Assembly: GCF_900129245.1 (NCBI RefSeq)
Contig: NZ_FQUT01000014.1
Coordinates: 40,265 to 104,264 of the forward strand
Direction of reading: 5' to 3'
Source of the DNA: Chryseobacterium arachidis
Lineage (GTDB): Bacteria; Bacteroidota; Bacteroidia; Flavobacteriales; Weeksellaceae
Length of the DNA stretch: 64,000 nucleotides
In this document: in pieces, positions 24,624-33,397 of the stretch
Numbering within the stretch: position 1 is the first letter of the stretch
Layout: each line of letters opens with the position of its first letter
The notes under the pieces: generated by a model
What the model was told of the DNA's origin: nothing
Database searches by the model: none
Seen by the model: only the letters and a program-made list of their open reading frames with translations
Position numbers and translations under genes: made by a program

Positions 24624-25685
24624 TTATCCTTGCTGATTACTCAAAAAAGCATCCCAACCCTGCGCCGTCAAAGCGATCAATTGATTCGAACCTCTTGCCA
24701 CCATAAAATTTCCTTCTTCTTTTTCAACCGCATGCCCGATAATTGTAAAATCCGGGTGGTTTTTAATTTTATCAAAATCATTGGGAGAAATTGTGAATAA
24801 CAATTCGTAATCTTCTCCTCCACTTAACGCAGCCATAACAGGATTTAAATTGAATTCATCGGCTGTAGTGATCGTTAAATTATCCATCGGAACTTTCTCT
24901 TCGTACAATCTGAAACCAACATTTGACTGATCAGAAAGATGTAAAATTTCAGAAGCCAAACCGTCGGAAATATCGATCATAGAAGTTGGTTTAATATCTA
25001 ATTGTTCCAAAATTCCTTTCACATCAGTTCTTGCTTCAGGCTTCAGCTGTTTTTCCAAAATATAGTCGTAGCCTTCCATTTCGGGCTGCATATTGGGATC
25101 AGCAAGGAAAACGGCATGTTCTCTTTCCAGAATCTGAAGTCCCATATAAGCACCTCCCAAATCACCAGTTACCACGAGTAAGTCGTTTGGCTTTGCCGTA
25201 CTTCTTTTCACAATATTTTCTTCGTTTTCAATTCCGACAGCCGTGATGCTCATAACCAAACCTGCATTGGAACTCGTTGTATCTCCACCGATTAAGTCTA
25301 CTTTATATCTTCCGCAGGCCGCCTGAATTCCGGCATAAATTTCCTCTAACGCCTCCACAGGAAAACGATTGGAAACCGCCAGAGAAACTAAAATCTGAGT
25401 CGGCGTTGCATTCATTGCAGCAATATCACTAAGATTCACAACAACAGCCTTATAGCCTAAATGTTTCAACGGAACATATCCCAAATTGAAATGTACACCT
25501 TCCGCCAAAACATCCGTCGTTAAAACAACTTTTTTATTTTCAGGATTAATAACCGCCGCATCATCTCCTACTCCAAGCTCCGAAGACGCATTGGATAAAG
25601 GAAAATGCTCTGTTAAATGTTTAATTAACCCAAATTCTCCCAATTTCGAAATCGGCGTTAATTCCTGTTCTTTATCTTCAAACAT
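24624..25685 (-). CDS. thiL: Thiamine-phosphate kinase
   Basis: A 353-residue ATP-dependent kinase that makes thiamine diphosphate from thiamine phosphate. It has SELGVGDDAAVINPENKKVVLTTD-type N-terminal motifs (about 38-60), VNLSDIAAMNATP (83-95), GGDTTSSNAGLVMS (about 138-150), ISDGLASEILHLS (about 237-249) and SGGEDYELLFT (290-300). It belongs to the PurM/SelD fold. It lies downstream of the thioesterase gene on the same strand, 71 bases apart. Confidence 0.95.
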   Translation of the reverse strand: MFEDKEQELTPISKLGEFGLIKHLTEHFPLSNASSELGVGDDAAVINPENKKVVLTTDVLAEGVHFNLGYVPLKHLGYKAVVVNLSDIAAMNATPTQILVSLAVSNRFPVEALEEIYAGIQAACGRYKVDLIGGDTTSSNAGLVMSITAVGIENEENIVKRSTAKPNDLLVVTGDLGGAYMGLQILEREHAVFLADPNMQPEMEGYDYILEKQLKPEARTDVKGILEQLDIKPTSMIDISDGLASEILHLSDQSNVGFRLYEEKVPMDNLTITTADEFNLNPVMAALSGGEDYELLFTISPNDFDKIKNHPDFTIIGHAVEKEEGNFMVARGSNQLIALTAQGWDAFLSNQQG

Positions 25686-25756
25686 ATCTTTTAATTATAA
25701 GTAATAATAAGTAATGTTTTAACTTTAAACTCAAAAGATTAAACTTAAAACCATTT

Positions 25757-26248
25757 TTAATTAAATACCGCCGGATCAATATTTTCCGGACGGAAAGGCA
25801 ATTTTTTGAAATCCTCTCTCGTTAAAACCACTGTATTTGGAGTTTTATATTTATTGATCGCTTCTACCACATCATCCGGCGGTGTCGTCATTTTTCTCAA
25901 CATGGTATCGATCCATACTCCTGTAGCTTCAGAAGTTGCACAATGCTCGCCTTCAGGAGTATAAAATTTGTGAACGAAACGATAAATAGAACAATCTTCC
26001 GCACAAGCATCAACTTCAAGACTTACAATTACCGTCTGATCTGCAAAAATTTCCTTGAAAAAAGAAAATCTCTCGTGCATGATCACAGGACCGATTCCCC
26101 ATCGGCTCATCTGAGTAACGCCCATTTTTTCAAGCTTCATAAAAGCCATTCTCGTCTGAGCACAATATTGAACGTAAGATGAATTTGCTAAATGTTTGTT
26201 GGCATCCAAATCGCTCCAACGAACTTCGAATTTATGGTAGAATATCAT
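25757..26248 (-). CDS. Acyl-CoA thioesterase (hotdog fold, 4HBT)
   Basis: A 163-residue hotdog-fold protein. The opening FEVRWSDLDANKHLANSSYVQYCAQTRMAF (residues 7-36) is the 4-hydroxybenzoyl-CoA thioesterase-type motif with the catalytic Asp (SDLDANKH). It should hydrolyse short- or medium-chain acyl-CoA thioesters in the cytoplasm; the substrate is not defined by the sequence. Precedes thiL on the same strand. Confidence 0.9.
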   Translation of the reverse strand: MIFYHKFEVRWSDLDANKHLANSSYVQYCAQTRMAFMKLEKMGVTQMSRWGIGPVIMHERFSFFKEIFADQTVIVSLEVDACAEDCSIYRFVHKFYTPEGEHCATSEATGVWIDTMLRKMTTPPDDVVEAINKYKTPNTVVLTREDFKKLPFRPENIDPAVFN

Positions 26249-26283
26249 TTAAATTTTGTTTTATATGAACTTTAATCTTAAGT

Positions 26284-26430
26284 CACAAAAGTTTTTTAAC
26301 ATTTTAGAGCAAATAAGTCAAAACAAATTGCCAGAAGTTCACATAAGAAAAAAATCAAAGATTTTCAAAAACTAATGTGTCCTTTTTTACTGTTAAAAGG
26401 CAACTCAAAAAAGCTTTTATGACTTTTGTG
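26284..26430. repeat. Intergenic inverted-repeat element, copy A
   Basis: Ends are CACAAAAGT (26284-26292) and ACTTTTGTG (26422-26430). Inside is AAAAATCAAAGATTTTCA (26350-26367), which is identical over 18 bases with the element at 52107-52221. It fills most of the gap between the thioesterase and flavoprotein genes (26249-26550); the rest holds a TAGTTTTG box (26509-26516) before the flavoprotein. Confidence 0.5.
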
Positions 26431-26550
26431 GTTGATAATTTTTCGGCATTGTTATTCAAAAAATTATATTCCTCAAAATTACTCAAATAAGATGGTTTAT
26501 AAAAATTGTAGTTTTGCAAAAATAATCTTGAGCATAAGATTAATAACATT

Positions 26551-27756
26551 ATGAAACAAATTATCATTATCGGAGGCGGTGCAGCAGGCTTTTTCTGTGC
26601 ATCCAACCTAGACGAAACAAAATATAAAATCACCATTCTCGAACAGAATTCGGATGTTCTTCAGAAAGTAAAAATTTCCGGAGGCGGTCGTTGCAATGTG
26701 ACTCACGCTTGCTTCGATCCGAGAGAACTGGTTCAGTTTTATCCTCGTGGAAACAAGGAATTATTAAGTGTTTTTACTAAATTTCAGCCGGGAGACACGA
26801 TGGATTGGTTCGATCAACGTAAAGTTTCATTAAAAATAGAAAACGACAACAGAATTTTCCCGGAAAGCAATTCTTCACAGACGATTATCAACACTTTTTT
26901 AAATGAAATTCAGAAGAAAAATGTTGAAGTAAAGACAAAATGTTCCGTTAAGGAAATTGAAAAACTAAATGAAAAATATTTAGTTAAAGCCAGTTTAGGT
27001 GATTTTGAAGCTGATTTTGTGATTTATACCACCGGAAGCTCCCCAAAATCATTAAAAATGATCGAAAATTTAGGTCATAAAATTGTTGATCTCGTTCCTT
27101 CTCTTTTTACCTTTAATATTAAAGATGATTTGTTGAAAGATATTGCGGGAACAAGTTTTGAAATGGCAGAAACATCCATTCCAAAGCTGAAAACGGAGGA
27201 AAGCGGACCGATGATTATTACGCATTGGGGACTTTCCGGCCCTGCCATTTTGAAAATTTCGGCTTGGGAAGCGATTAATCTGGCGAAAGTAAAATATAAT
27301 TTTGAAATTGTAGTTAATTTCATTTCAAAATCAATTAATGATGCGGAAGAATTATTTCAGAATTTCAAGCAATCAAATCCGAAGAAAACCATCGGACAGT
27401 CGAAAATATTTGAGGTGACGAATCGTTTTTGGCAGAGAATTTTAGACGTTTCAAAAATTGATTTGAATAAACAGGTTGCACAGATTTCAGGAAGGGAAAT
27501 GCAGACGATTCTTGAAAATTTATGCAAAAAAAAATTCAACGTCACCGGAAAATCGACTTTTAAAGATGAATTTGTAACTGCAGGAGGTGTTGATTTAAAA
27601 GAAATTAATTTTAAAAATATGTCTTCGAAAATTTTGCCTAACTTTTACGTTGCCGGAGAAGTCCTGAATATTGACGCTGTGACGGGTGGTTTTAATTTTC
27701 AGGCTTGCTGGAGTGAAGCCTGGCTGATTGCACAGGATTTGAATAACTTGTCATAA
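26551..27756 (+). CDS. NAD(P)/FAD-dependent oxidoreductase, BaiN/HI0933 family
   Basis: A 401-residue flavoprotein. It has an N-terminal dinucleotide-binding motif IIIGGGAAGFFCA (residues 4-16), the family marker VKISGGGRCNVTHAC (about 46-60), a THWGLSGPAIL block (about 225-235) and a C-terminal NFYVAGEVLNIDAVTGGFNFQ FAD-binding segment (about 366-386). The family contains RdsA/BaiN-type reductases and unknown enzymes; the reaction here is not determined. The hydrolase gene follows after 10 bases. Confidence 0.92.
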   Translation: MKQIIIIGGGAAGFFCASNLDETKYKITILEQNSDVLQKVKISGGGRCNVTHACFDPRELVQFYPRGNKELLSVFTKFQPGDTMDWFDQRKVSLKIENDNRIFPESNSSQTIINTFLNEIQKKNVEVKTKCSVKEIEKLNEKYLVKASLGDFEADFVIYTTGSSPKSLKMIENLGHKIVDLVPSLFTFNIKDDLLKDIAGTSFEMAETSIPKLKTEESGPMIITHWGLSGPAILKISAWEAINLAKVKYNFEIVVNFISKSINDAEELFQNFKQSNPKKTIGQSKIFEVTNRFWQRILDVSKIDLNKQVAQISGREMQTILENLCKKKFNVTGKSTFKDEFVTAGGVDLKEINFKNMSSKILPNFYVAGEVLNIDAVTGGFNFQACWSEAWLIAQDLNNLS

Positions 27757-27766
27757 AAACATTTAT

Positions 27767-29068
27767 ATGAAAAAAATTATTGCATTATCTCTGATTTTAT
27801 GTTCGGTCTTTGTTTTTTCTCAAAACAAAACCATTGTTTCCAATTGGACTTCATTTGTTCAGTCGGTAAATGTGCAGAATATTCAAAACTGGAAGTTCAG
27901 AGTATCGGCAAAAATTCGAAAAGAGAATGATAACAACTCTAAATGCGCCATTTGGGCAAGAGTTGATAATACAGATGCAAAAGTTGGCTTCTTTGAAAAT
28001 CAGGCTTATTCTGATATAAAAGTTACTACAGATTGGAAAACATTTGAAATAAAAGGAGTTATAGATCCGGAAGGAAAAACTCTTAATATTGGCGCATTTG
28101 CACAAGACAATGGAGATTTTTATTTTGATGATTTTAAGTTAGAAGTTCTTGATCCTAAAACCGTAAAATGGACTAATATTCCATTAAAAAATGCAGGATT
28201 TGAAGAAAACCTGGCTTCTGAAAAAACCTGGGCAGAAGGTATCGGAAGAAATAAGATAACGCATGTGAAAAATTTCAGCATTTCCACTTCAGACGACAAA
28301 CCTTTCAGCGGAAAAAAATCTTTACTCATTAAAGCACGAAACATTATCGGAAGTATGCCTCACGGAAAGTTTGCAGATGTAAACGGTATCAAAATGTATT
28401 ATGAAACATACGGTGAAGGCGAACCTCTTTTAATGCTTCACGGAAACGGGCAGTCGATCAACGCTTTCATGAATCAGGTGGATGTATTTTCAAAGAAATA
28501 TAAAGTAATTATTGTTGATTGCAGAGAGAGAGGAAAATCTACTTATGATAAAACAAAAGAACTTACTTTCGACATTCAGGTTGAAGATCTGAAACAATTT
28601 CTGGATCAGCAAAATATCAAAAAAGTAAAAATCCTTGGTTGGAGTGACGGCGGAATTCTTGCGATTCTAATGGCTTTGAAACATCCTGATCTGGTTGATA
28701 AAATTGCCTGTTCCGGAGCCAACATATTTCCGAAAGGGATTAAAGATGAAGACCTTAAAGATATGAAAGAAACTTTGGCAAAACTTATCCGAGAAAATAA
28801 AAATGGCAAAAATGATGTTTACATCGACTTGTATAATTTGGATTTAAAACATCCTAATCTTAAATATGAAGACCTGAAAGCCATTCAATGCCCTTCTTTA
28901 ATTGTTGCAGGAGATAAAGACGAAATTAAAACAGAGCATACTGTAAAAATTGCGGAATCCATTCCAAAAGGTCAGTTGGCGATCATTCCAAACTCTACTC
29001 ATTATGTTCCTGAAGAAAAACCGGAGCTTTTCAATTCTTTGGTTTTGGATTTTTTTGACGGTAAATAA
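27767..29068 (+). CDS. Exported two-domain protein: jelly-roll domain plus alpha/beta hydrolase
   Basis: A 433-residue secreted protein. Signal peptide ends near residue 18 (...FVFSQ). Residues about 20-185 form a beta jelly-roll resembling a carbohydrate-binding module. Residues about 200-433 are an alpha/beta hydrolase: oxyanion LMLHGNGQS, nucleophile elbow GWSDGG (Ser about 296), acid in VAGDKDEI (Asp about 385) and histidine in NSTHYVPEE. The catalytic triad looks complete. Substrate unknown; an ester in the periplasm or outside is likely. Ten bases after the flavoprotein gene and 18 before the next gene. Confidence 0.88.
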   Translation: MKKIIALSLILCSVFVFSQNKTIVSNWTSFVQSVNVQNIQNWKFRVSAKIRKENDNNSKCAIWARVDNTDAKVGFFENQAYSDIKVTTDWKTFEIKGVIDPEGKTLNIGAFAQDNGDFYFDDFKLEVLDPKTVKWTNIPLKNAGFEENLASEKTWAEGIGRNKITHVKNFSISTSDDKPFSGKKSLLIKARNIIGSMPHGKFADVNGIKMYYETYGEGEPLLMLHGNGQSINAFMNQVDVFSKKYKVIIVDCRERGKSTYDKTKELTFDIQVEDLKQFLDQQNIKKVKILGWSDGGILAILMALKHPDLVDKIACSGANIFPKGIKDEDLKDMKETLAKLIRENKNGKNDVYIDLYNLDLKHPNLKYEDLKAIQCPSLIVAGDKDEIKTEHTVKIAESIPKGQLAIIPNSTHYVPEEKPELFNSLVLDFFDGK

Positions 29069-29086
29069 TTTTGATAAACTAGTGAG

Positions 29087-29494
29087 ATGAAAAAATTATT
29101 TGTTATTATTATACTGATGGGTTTTGGAAAAGTTTTCTCACAAGAAACCGTAAGTTTTAAACAAGAAAACATAAACACTGACGACAAAATTTATACTGAA
29201 GCGGATAAAATTCCAGAATATCCGGGTGGTATGATTGTTTTCCAAAAAAGTTTTTCTCAAGCTTTTAATAAGAATAACATCTCAGAAACAGGCGATTTGA
29301 GTACAGAAGCACAATTCGTAGTCTCTAAAGAAGGCTTTATTACTGAAGTTAAAACGTTGGGATACAGCAGATCTCTGAATCAAGAAGTTGAGCGAGCCAT
29401 AAAGGCTGTAAAAGAGAAATGGGTTCCAGCAGAAATCAAAGGGAAACCCATCAATTTTAGATTTAGATTGCCTGTTAAAATGAATATACCTTAG
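29087..29494 (+). CDS. Exported stand-alone TonB C-terminal-like protein
   Basis: A 135-residue protein with a signal peptide (cleavage near ...KVFSQ, residue 19). The mature part has the PEYPGGMIVFQKSF motif and then the beta-alpha-beta pattern (AQFVVSKEGFITEVKTLGYSR, VKEKWVPAEIKGKPINFRFRLPV) seen in TonB C-terminal domains of Bacteroidota energy transducers, but without a membrane anchor or Pro-rich spacer. A paralog is at 33398. It may act as a soluble periplasmic adaptor; this is inference. Confidence 0.75.
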   Translation: MKKLFVIIILMGFGKVFSQETVSFKQENINTDDKIYTEADKIPEYPGGMIVFQKSFSQAFNKNNISETGDLSTEAQFVVSKEGFITEVKTLGYSRSLNQEVERAIKAVKEKWVPAEIKGKPINFRFRLPVKMNIP

Positions 29495-29501
29495 TTGAAA
29501 A

Positions 29502-30140
29502 ATGCTTTCAGTCAAAAAAAATATTCCAAATGTTTTTAAAATCCTTTTAATTTTAGGATTCGGATATTTCTTTTGGCTGATGCTGAAAATCACTTTGGAA
29601 TATATTCCTTTGAGAACGGATGTAAGCTTTTTAATGATTAAACAGACCGAAGTAGAGCATAGAGCAGAATATCTTTATTTTTTCTATACGCATGTCTATA
29701 CAAGCATTTTTGTTTTATTGAGTGGATTTTTAGCCATTCTCAGAAAAGATTTAGGAATAAAAAATCTCCATAAAAATGCAGGAAAGGTTTATATTTTTCT
29801 GATTTTACTTTTCGCAGCACCGTCAGGAATTTACATGGGAGTTTTTGCCAACGGAGGAATTTATTCTAAAATCTCTTTCGTTATTCTGGGCTGTTTGTGG
29901 TGGTTTTCGACTTTTAAAGCGTATCAGCTTGCCCGACAGAAAAAATTTAAAGAACACAAACAATGGATGTGGCGAAGTTTCGCTTTGACAATTTCTGCCA
30001 TCACGCTGAGAATGTGGAAAGTAATTATTGTATATTTATTTCATCCTAATCCGATGGATGTTTACCAGATTATCGCATGGCTGGGCTGGGTTCCCAATCT
30101 ATTATTAATTGAATATTTAATTGCAAAAAAACATATATGA
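29502..30140 (+). CDS. DUF2306 membrane protein
   Basis: A 212-residue polytopic membrane protein with about six helices. Conserved histidines (KHKQWMWRSFALTISAITLR, about 152-171, and LHKNAGKVYIF near 88-98) are typical of DUF2306, a family with heme-binding-like topology and no proven function. It starts seven bases after the TonB-C-like gene and overlaps the next gene by four bases. Confidence 0.85.
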   Translation: MLSVKKNIPNVFKILLILGFGYFFWLMLKITLEYIPLRTDVSFLMIKQTEVEHRAEYLYFFYTHVYTSIFVLLSGFLAILRKDLGIKNLHKNAGKVYIFLILLFAAPSGIYMGVFANGGIYSKISFVILGCLWWFSTFKAYQLARQKKFKEHKQWMWRSFALTISAITLRMWKVIIVYLFHPNPMDVYQIIAWLGWVPNLLLIEYLIAKKHI

Positions 30141-31054
30141 AAATTTTAAAATTAACTTTGATTTCCCTGTTTACAGTAGCTTTGGTAAGCTGTAAAAAAG
30201 AGGCAAAAACAACAGATTCTTCAAAAGACAGCCTTACTGCAAAAAAAGATACTGTAGTGGCTCCCGAAATTTATAAAGAATATTACGGAATCTACATGGG
30301 CGATTTTGCCGGAAAAGAAATGATTACCCCGGAAATCGGGGAAGAATATGAAGGTGATGTCTACAAAAAACTTTCTTTAAAAATCAACAGAATTACAAAA
30401 GACAGTGTGTACGGGCAAAGTATTGTTAATGGCAACCAAAGACCTTTCCGAGGAATCTTTAATGAAGCGACGAAATCTTTTATTCTCGATGAGCCCGGAA
30501 ATGATAAAACCGACGGAAGATTTGAGGTTAAATTAAATAATGACAGTCTTACCGGGAATTGGAATGCTTTTAATAAATCTGCGGTAAAATCTCCTACGAA
30601 AACGCTGAAACTAATCAAAAAAGAATTTGCCTATAATCCTAATTTCATGCTGGATGAAAACACAGATCTTATTGATTGGGAAAATCCTAAAGAATTCACA
30701 GAAAAATATACCGACGAGGAAACTGGAAAAACAGAAACATATAAGGCTTCAAAAAACAGAATTGCATCTGATGCTGTATTTAAAATTAATGCCTCAAGGC
30801 AAAAACTAACCGAAAAAGATTTAAAAAACCTCAGAAAACTGGATATGGAAATCATTAAAAATTCGGTTTTTGCAAGACACGGATATTCTTTTAAAAAGGC
30901 AACTTACAGAAATTTCTTTGAGCAGACCGATTGGTACATCCCTGTATCCAACAATGTCGATAAAGATCTTTCGCCGATGGAAAAAGATAATGTTGCATTA
31001 CTGAACCGTTTTATAAAATATGCGGAAGATAAATATGACAGCTTCGGAAGATAA
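30137..31054 (+). CDS. YARHG-domain lipoprotein
   Basis: A 305-residue lipoprotein with lipobox ALVSC (Cys about residue 19), a middle beta-rich region (GIYMGDFAGKEM...) that resembles extracytoplasmic binding folds, and a C-terminal YARHG domain (about 225-300). The latter is identified by NSVFARHGYSFKKATYRNFFEQTDWYIP and KDNVALLNRFIKY. YARHG is an extracellular domain often linked to peptidoglycan or protein binding; its function is not proven. Four-base overlap with the DUF2306 gene suggests translational coupling. Confidence 0.85.
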   Translation: MKILKLTLISLFTVALVSCKKEAKTTDSSKDSLTAKKDTVVAPEIYKEYYGIYMGDFAGKEMITPEIGEEYEGDVYKKLSLKINRITKDSVYGQSIVNGNQRPFRGIFNEATKSFILDEPGNDKTDGRFEVKLNNDSLTGNWNAFNKSAVKSPTKTLKLIKKEFAYNPNFMLDENTDLIDWENPKEFTEKYTDEETGKTETYKASKNRIASDAVFKINASRQKLTEKDLKNLRKLDMEIIKNSVFARHGYSFKKATYRNFFEQTDWYIPVSNNVDKDLSPMEKDNVALLNRFIKYAEDKYDSFGR

Positions 31055-31450
31055 TCAGTCCAACACTTTTTGCGGCTGTTGAATTTTCACAAAAAGATAA
31101 AGCAGTAAACATCCGACCGCATAACACAAAATATCGATCCAGGAAAACGAATTTCCGATCACGATATACATCAGGCTTCCTTCCCGGAAGCCTAATTTTT
31201 CTGCAATATTGAAGTATTGGGCAAACTCTACCAGAAAAGAAAAAATCAGAATTCCAAGAATCAGCTTTTCATTGTTTTTAATTCTGAAAAAGCTTTTGAT
31301 AAAGGTATAGATAAGAATCACGACGATAACGTCTCCCAAGTAGGCTCTGACAAAGAAAATATCTTTTAGTTGGGTGGCAATTAAAACCTCAACCAAAAAA
31401 ATAAGGATGGTTAAAAGGAAATATTGGAGATTAAATTTTAAGTTTATCAT
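31055..31450 (-). CDS. DUF2809 membrane protein (VanZ-like)
   Basis: A 131-residue membrane protein with four hydrophobic helices and polar motifs RAYLGDVIVVILIY (about 35-48) and FLVEFAQYFNIAEKLG (about 72-87), characteristic of DUF2809. Function unknown. Its stop abuts the convergent YARHG gene with no spacer and no hairpin terminator visible. Confidence 0.85.
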   Translation of the reverse strand: MINLKFNLQYFLLTILIFLVEVLIATQLKDIFFVRAYLGDVIVVILIYTFIKSFFRIKNNEKLILGILIFSFLVEFAQYFNIAEKLGFREGSLMYIVIGNSFSWIDILCYAVGCLLLYLFVKIQQPQKVLD

Positions 31451-31501
31451 TTGAATTTATATTTTAGCAGGCTACAATAAACAAGATCATCACTCCAAAT
31501 T

Positions 31502-31714
31502 ATGGCAGATTTTATATTTCTGATTTTTATTCCTCCTGTTTTGCTTTTTATATATTATGTTGGGTTTGTGATCATGACCCGGTTTAAAATGAAACAGACC
31601 GACAACGATATGAAAACTCATTTTCTCAGACTTTTCTGGGGATTTATCCTTTTCTTCGTCGTTGCATTTTTTGTCTTTCTGATAAAATGGCTGGTATTTC
31701 CGCAGAAATCTTAA
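31502..31714 (+). CDS. Small two-helix membrane protein
   Basis: A 70-residue protein with two predicted membrane helices (about 3-24 and 45-66) joined by a short basic/polar loop (TRFKMKQTDNDMK). No family recognised. Divergent from the DUF2809 gene and followed by a very strong GC-rich hairpin. Confidence 0.6.
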   Translation: MADFIFLIFIPPVLLFIYYVGFVIMTRFKMKQTDNDMKTHFLRLFWGFILFFVVAFFVFLIKWLVFPQKS

Positions 31715-31723
31715 TGGATCTGA

Positions 31724-31754
31724 GGGTTGCGGCGACCTTCGGTCGCCGCAACCC
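31724..31754. terminator. GC-rich perfect hairpin between convergent genes
   Basis: Fourteen perfect base pairs GGGTTGCGGCGACC / GGTCGCCGCAACCC around a three-base loop, in very AT-rich DNA. It is placed as a bidirectional terminator but has no real T run; it may instead be a REP-type repeat. Confidence 0.55.
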
Positions 31755-31768
31755 CGATATTTTAAAAA

Positions 31769-32425
31769 CTATTTCTTTACTTTCACTGTACATCCGATTG
31801 CCACGGTCTTCGTCATTTTTACCGGCTCATTTTTAATGAGAGCATTTACCGCATCCTGAACGTAATATTCCGAAACATCATTCGGATTTTCGTAATTGTT
31901 GTCGATGGCTCCGATATATTTTACGATATTTTTCCCACCTTCTTTTTGCAGAAGAAAAACATGAGGCGTTTTTGTGGCTCCGTATTGAGGGAAAATTTTC
32001 TGTCCTTCATCTACCAGGTAAGGAAATGTAAAACCTTTCTGTTTCGCTCTTTCGATCATTAGTTGGTAGCCGTCCTCAGGCTGAACCGTCGGATCATTCG
32101 GATTGATAGCGATAACAGGATAACCCTGAGATTTGTATTTTTTGTCCAGCTCAATAATTCTGTCTTCATACTTTTTTGCATATGGACAATGATTGCACGT
32201 AAAAACAATAATGAAACCTTTTGCGCTTTTGAAATCTGCCAATGAAACCATTTTTCCATCGACATTTTTAAGTTTAAAATCGGTTGCTTCATCTCCCACT
32301 TCGTAGCCTTTTACGGAAGTTTTACTTTCTTTGTTAGGCTCAGTATTATCATGATTCATTGTGGTAAAACTCAGTAAGCCCAATCCAACGATGAAAGCTG
32401 TCATTAAAATTTTAAAATTTTTCAT
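31769..32425 (-). CDS. Exported thioredoxin-family redoxin
   Basis: A 218-residue exported protein (signal peptide to about residue 22) with an AhpC/TSA-thioredoxin fold. Residues 50-70 carry ATDFKLKNVDGKMVSLADF, and the redox site is FTCNHCPYAKKYEDR (CNHC) near residues 75-90. The C-terminal part ends with a Cys (VAIGCTVKVKK). It is likely a periplasmic thiol oxidoreductase or peroxiredoxin-like protein. It sits 10 bases downstream of the TlpA-like gene, so the pair forms a redox operon. Confidence 0.9.
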   Translation of the reverse strand: MKNFKILMTAFIVGLGLLSFTTMNHDNTEPNKESKTSVKGYEVGDEATDFKLKNVDGKMVSLADFKSAKGFIIVFTCNHCPYAKKYEDRIIELDKKYKSQGYPVIAINPNDPTVQPEDGYQLMIERAKQKGFTFPYLVDEGQKIFPQYGATKTPHVFLLQKEGGKNIVKYIGAIDNNYENPNDVSEYYVQDAVNALIKNEPVKMTKTVAIGCTVKVKK

Positions 32426-32435
32426 AGTATTTTGT

Positions 32436-32924
32436 TTAGTTTAAATTTTTTGTAACTGTCTGTTCAAGCTCTTCTTTACTCATTTCACCGTCATTGAAAT
32501 GTACTTTCTCACCGCTTTTATAGAATAGGGTAACGGGAATATTTCCGTCCCAGTCTTTTTCAAATCGGGGGATCCAGGTATTCATCCTTTTGATATCGTC
32601 TAATAACACAACTTCGGCAGTAAGATTTTTATTTTTGATAAATTTTAAAACCCTTTCTTTATCCACCAATCTATCTAAAGAAACCAGAATCATTTTAAAT
32701 TGAGGATTATCCTTATATTTTTCATTGATTTCCATAAAATGCGGAAGTTCTTTTACACACGGAGCACAGGTTGTCGCCCAGAAATTCACCACAAGAAGTT
32801 GAGCATTTTCCTGCTGAATCCGCTTTTCAAGGTCTTCATACTTTATTGATGATACAGAAGCCTGCTGTGCGTTAAAAATGGTAAAACCTAAAAATAGAAA
32901 CAGGAGTCTTATTAAATTCTTCAT
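32436..32924 (-). CDS. TlpA-like exported thioredoxin
   Basis: A 162-residue thioredoxin-fold protein with a signal peptide (MKNLIRLLFLFLGFTIFNAQ) and the active site FWATTCAPCVKEL (CAPC) near residues 49-52. Such proteins reduce or shuffle disulfides in the periplasm. The frame extends two codons to a TTG, but the -7 box TAATTTTG (32928-32935) overlaps it, so the ATG at 32924 is preferred and the mRNA would be nearly leaderless. Divergent from the Cys-rich GG-leader peptide gene. Confidence 0.92.
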   Translation of the reverse strand: MKNLIRLLFLFLGFTIFNAQQASVSSIKYEDLEKRIQQENAQLLVVNFWATTCAPCVKELPHFMEINEKYKDNPQFKMILVSLDRLVDKERVLKFIKNKNLTAEVVLLDDIKRMNTWIPRFEKDWDGNIPVTLFYKSGEKVHFNDGEMSKEELEQTVTKNLN

Positions 32925-32927
32925 ACT

Positions 32928-32935
32928 CAAAATTA
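32928..32935 (-). promoter_or_regulatory. -7 promoter element (TAATTTTG) of the TlpA-redoxin pair
   Basis: TAnnTTTG on the minus strand, three bases from the ATG at 32924. Confidence 0.45.
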
Positions 32936-33077
32936 CAAAAAGCTTTCATTCACTCGTGAATATCAATGTGTTAAAAATTCATTAAAGCAAAAAAAAAAAG
33001 AATATATATTATTCACTTTTATATGAATTATTAAATAAAAACAGTATATTCGTCTTACAAATTTAAATTATATTGTT

Positions 33078-33224
33078 ATGAAAAATCTAAAAAAATTAAC
33101 TAAAAAAGCCTTAAAAGAGATCAATGGAGGAGCTGGCAACGAGTGTATTTTAGAATGTTTCTGTTTTGATCCTAACAGCGAGCCTTATATTGGTGTCTGC
33201 ACCGTAAAGGGGGCGTGTTGCTAA
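33078..33224 (+). CDS. Cys-rich GG-leader (bacteriocin-like) peptide
   Basis: A 48-residue peptide. Residues 1-18 (MKNLKKLTKKALKEINGG) form a double-glycine leader of the type cut and exported by peptidase-containing ABC transporters. The 30-residue core has six cysteines (23, 27, 29, 42, 47, 48), enough for three disulfides. This leader is common in Chryseobacterium 'bacteriocin-like' peptides. No transporter, immunity or modification gene lies nearby; the closest neighbours are two exported thioredoxins transcribed the other way. A strong terminator follows at 33247. A TATATTCG box at 33045-33052 may be its promoter. Confidence 0.75.
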   Translation: MKNLKKLTKKALKEINGGAGNECILECFCFDPNSEPYIGVCTVKGACC

Positions 33225-33246
33225 CAAAAAACTGTTTAAAAGACAT

Positions 33247-33278
33247 CGGCATCAAGATTTTTGATGTCGATTTTTATT
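33247..33278 (+). terminator. Terminator of the GG-leader peptide gene
   Basis: Nine-pair stem CGGCATCAA / TTGATGTCG, five-base loop, then ATTTTTATTT. Confidence 0.8.
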
Positions 33279-33397
33279 TGTTATTAATACTTATCATTAC
33301 AACAATCAATCCATTACAAATACCATCATATTTGTAAATTCAAAAGAATTTCGGCTCTCTTTTTGCTGCCTAAGAAACACACCTTAATCTGTACAAT

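Noticed and set aside
26355..26636. A 93-codon minus-strand frame before the flavoprotein gene
   Set aside because: It overlaps the flavoprotein start and the inverted-repeat element, has no family match, and its N-terminus lies in the coding sequence of the other strand.
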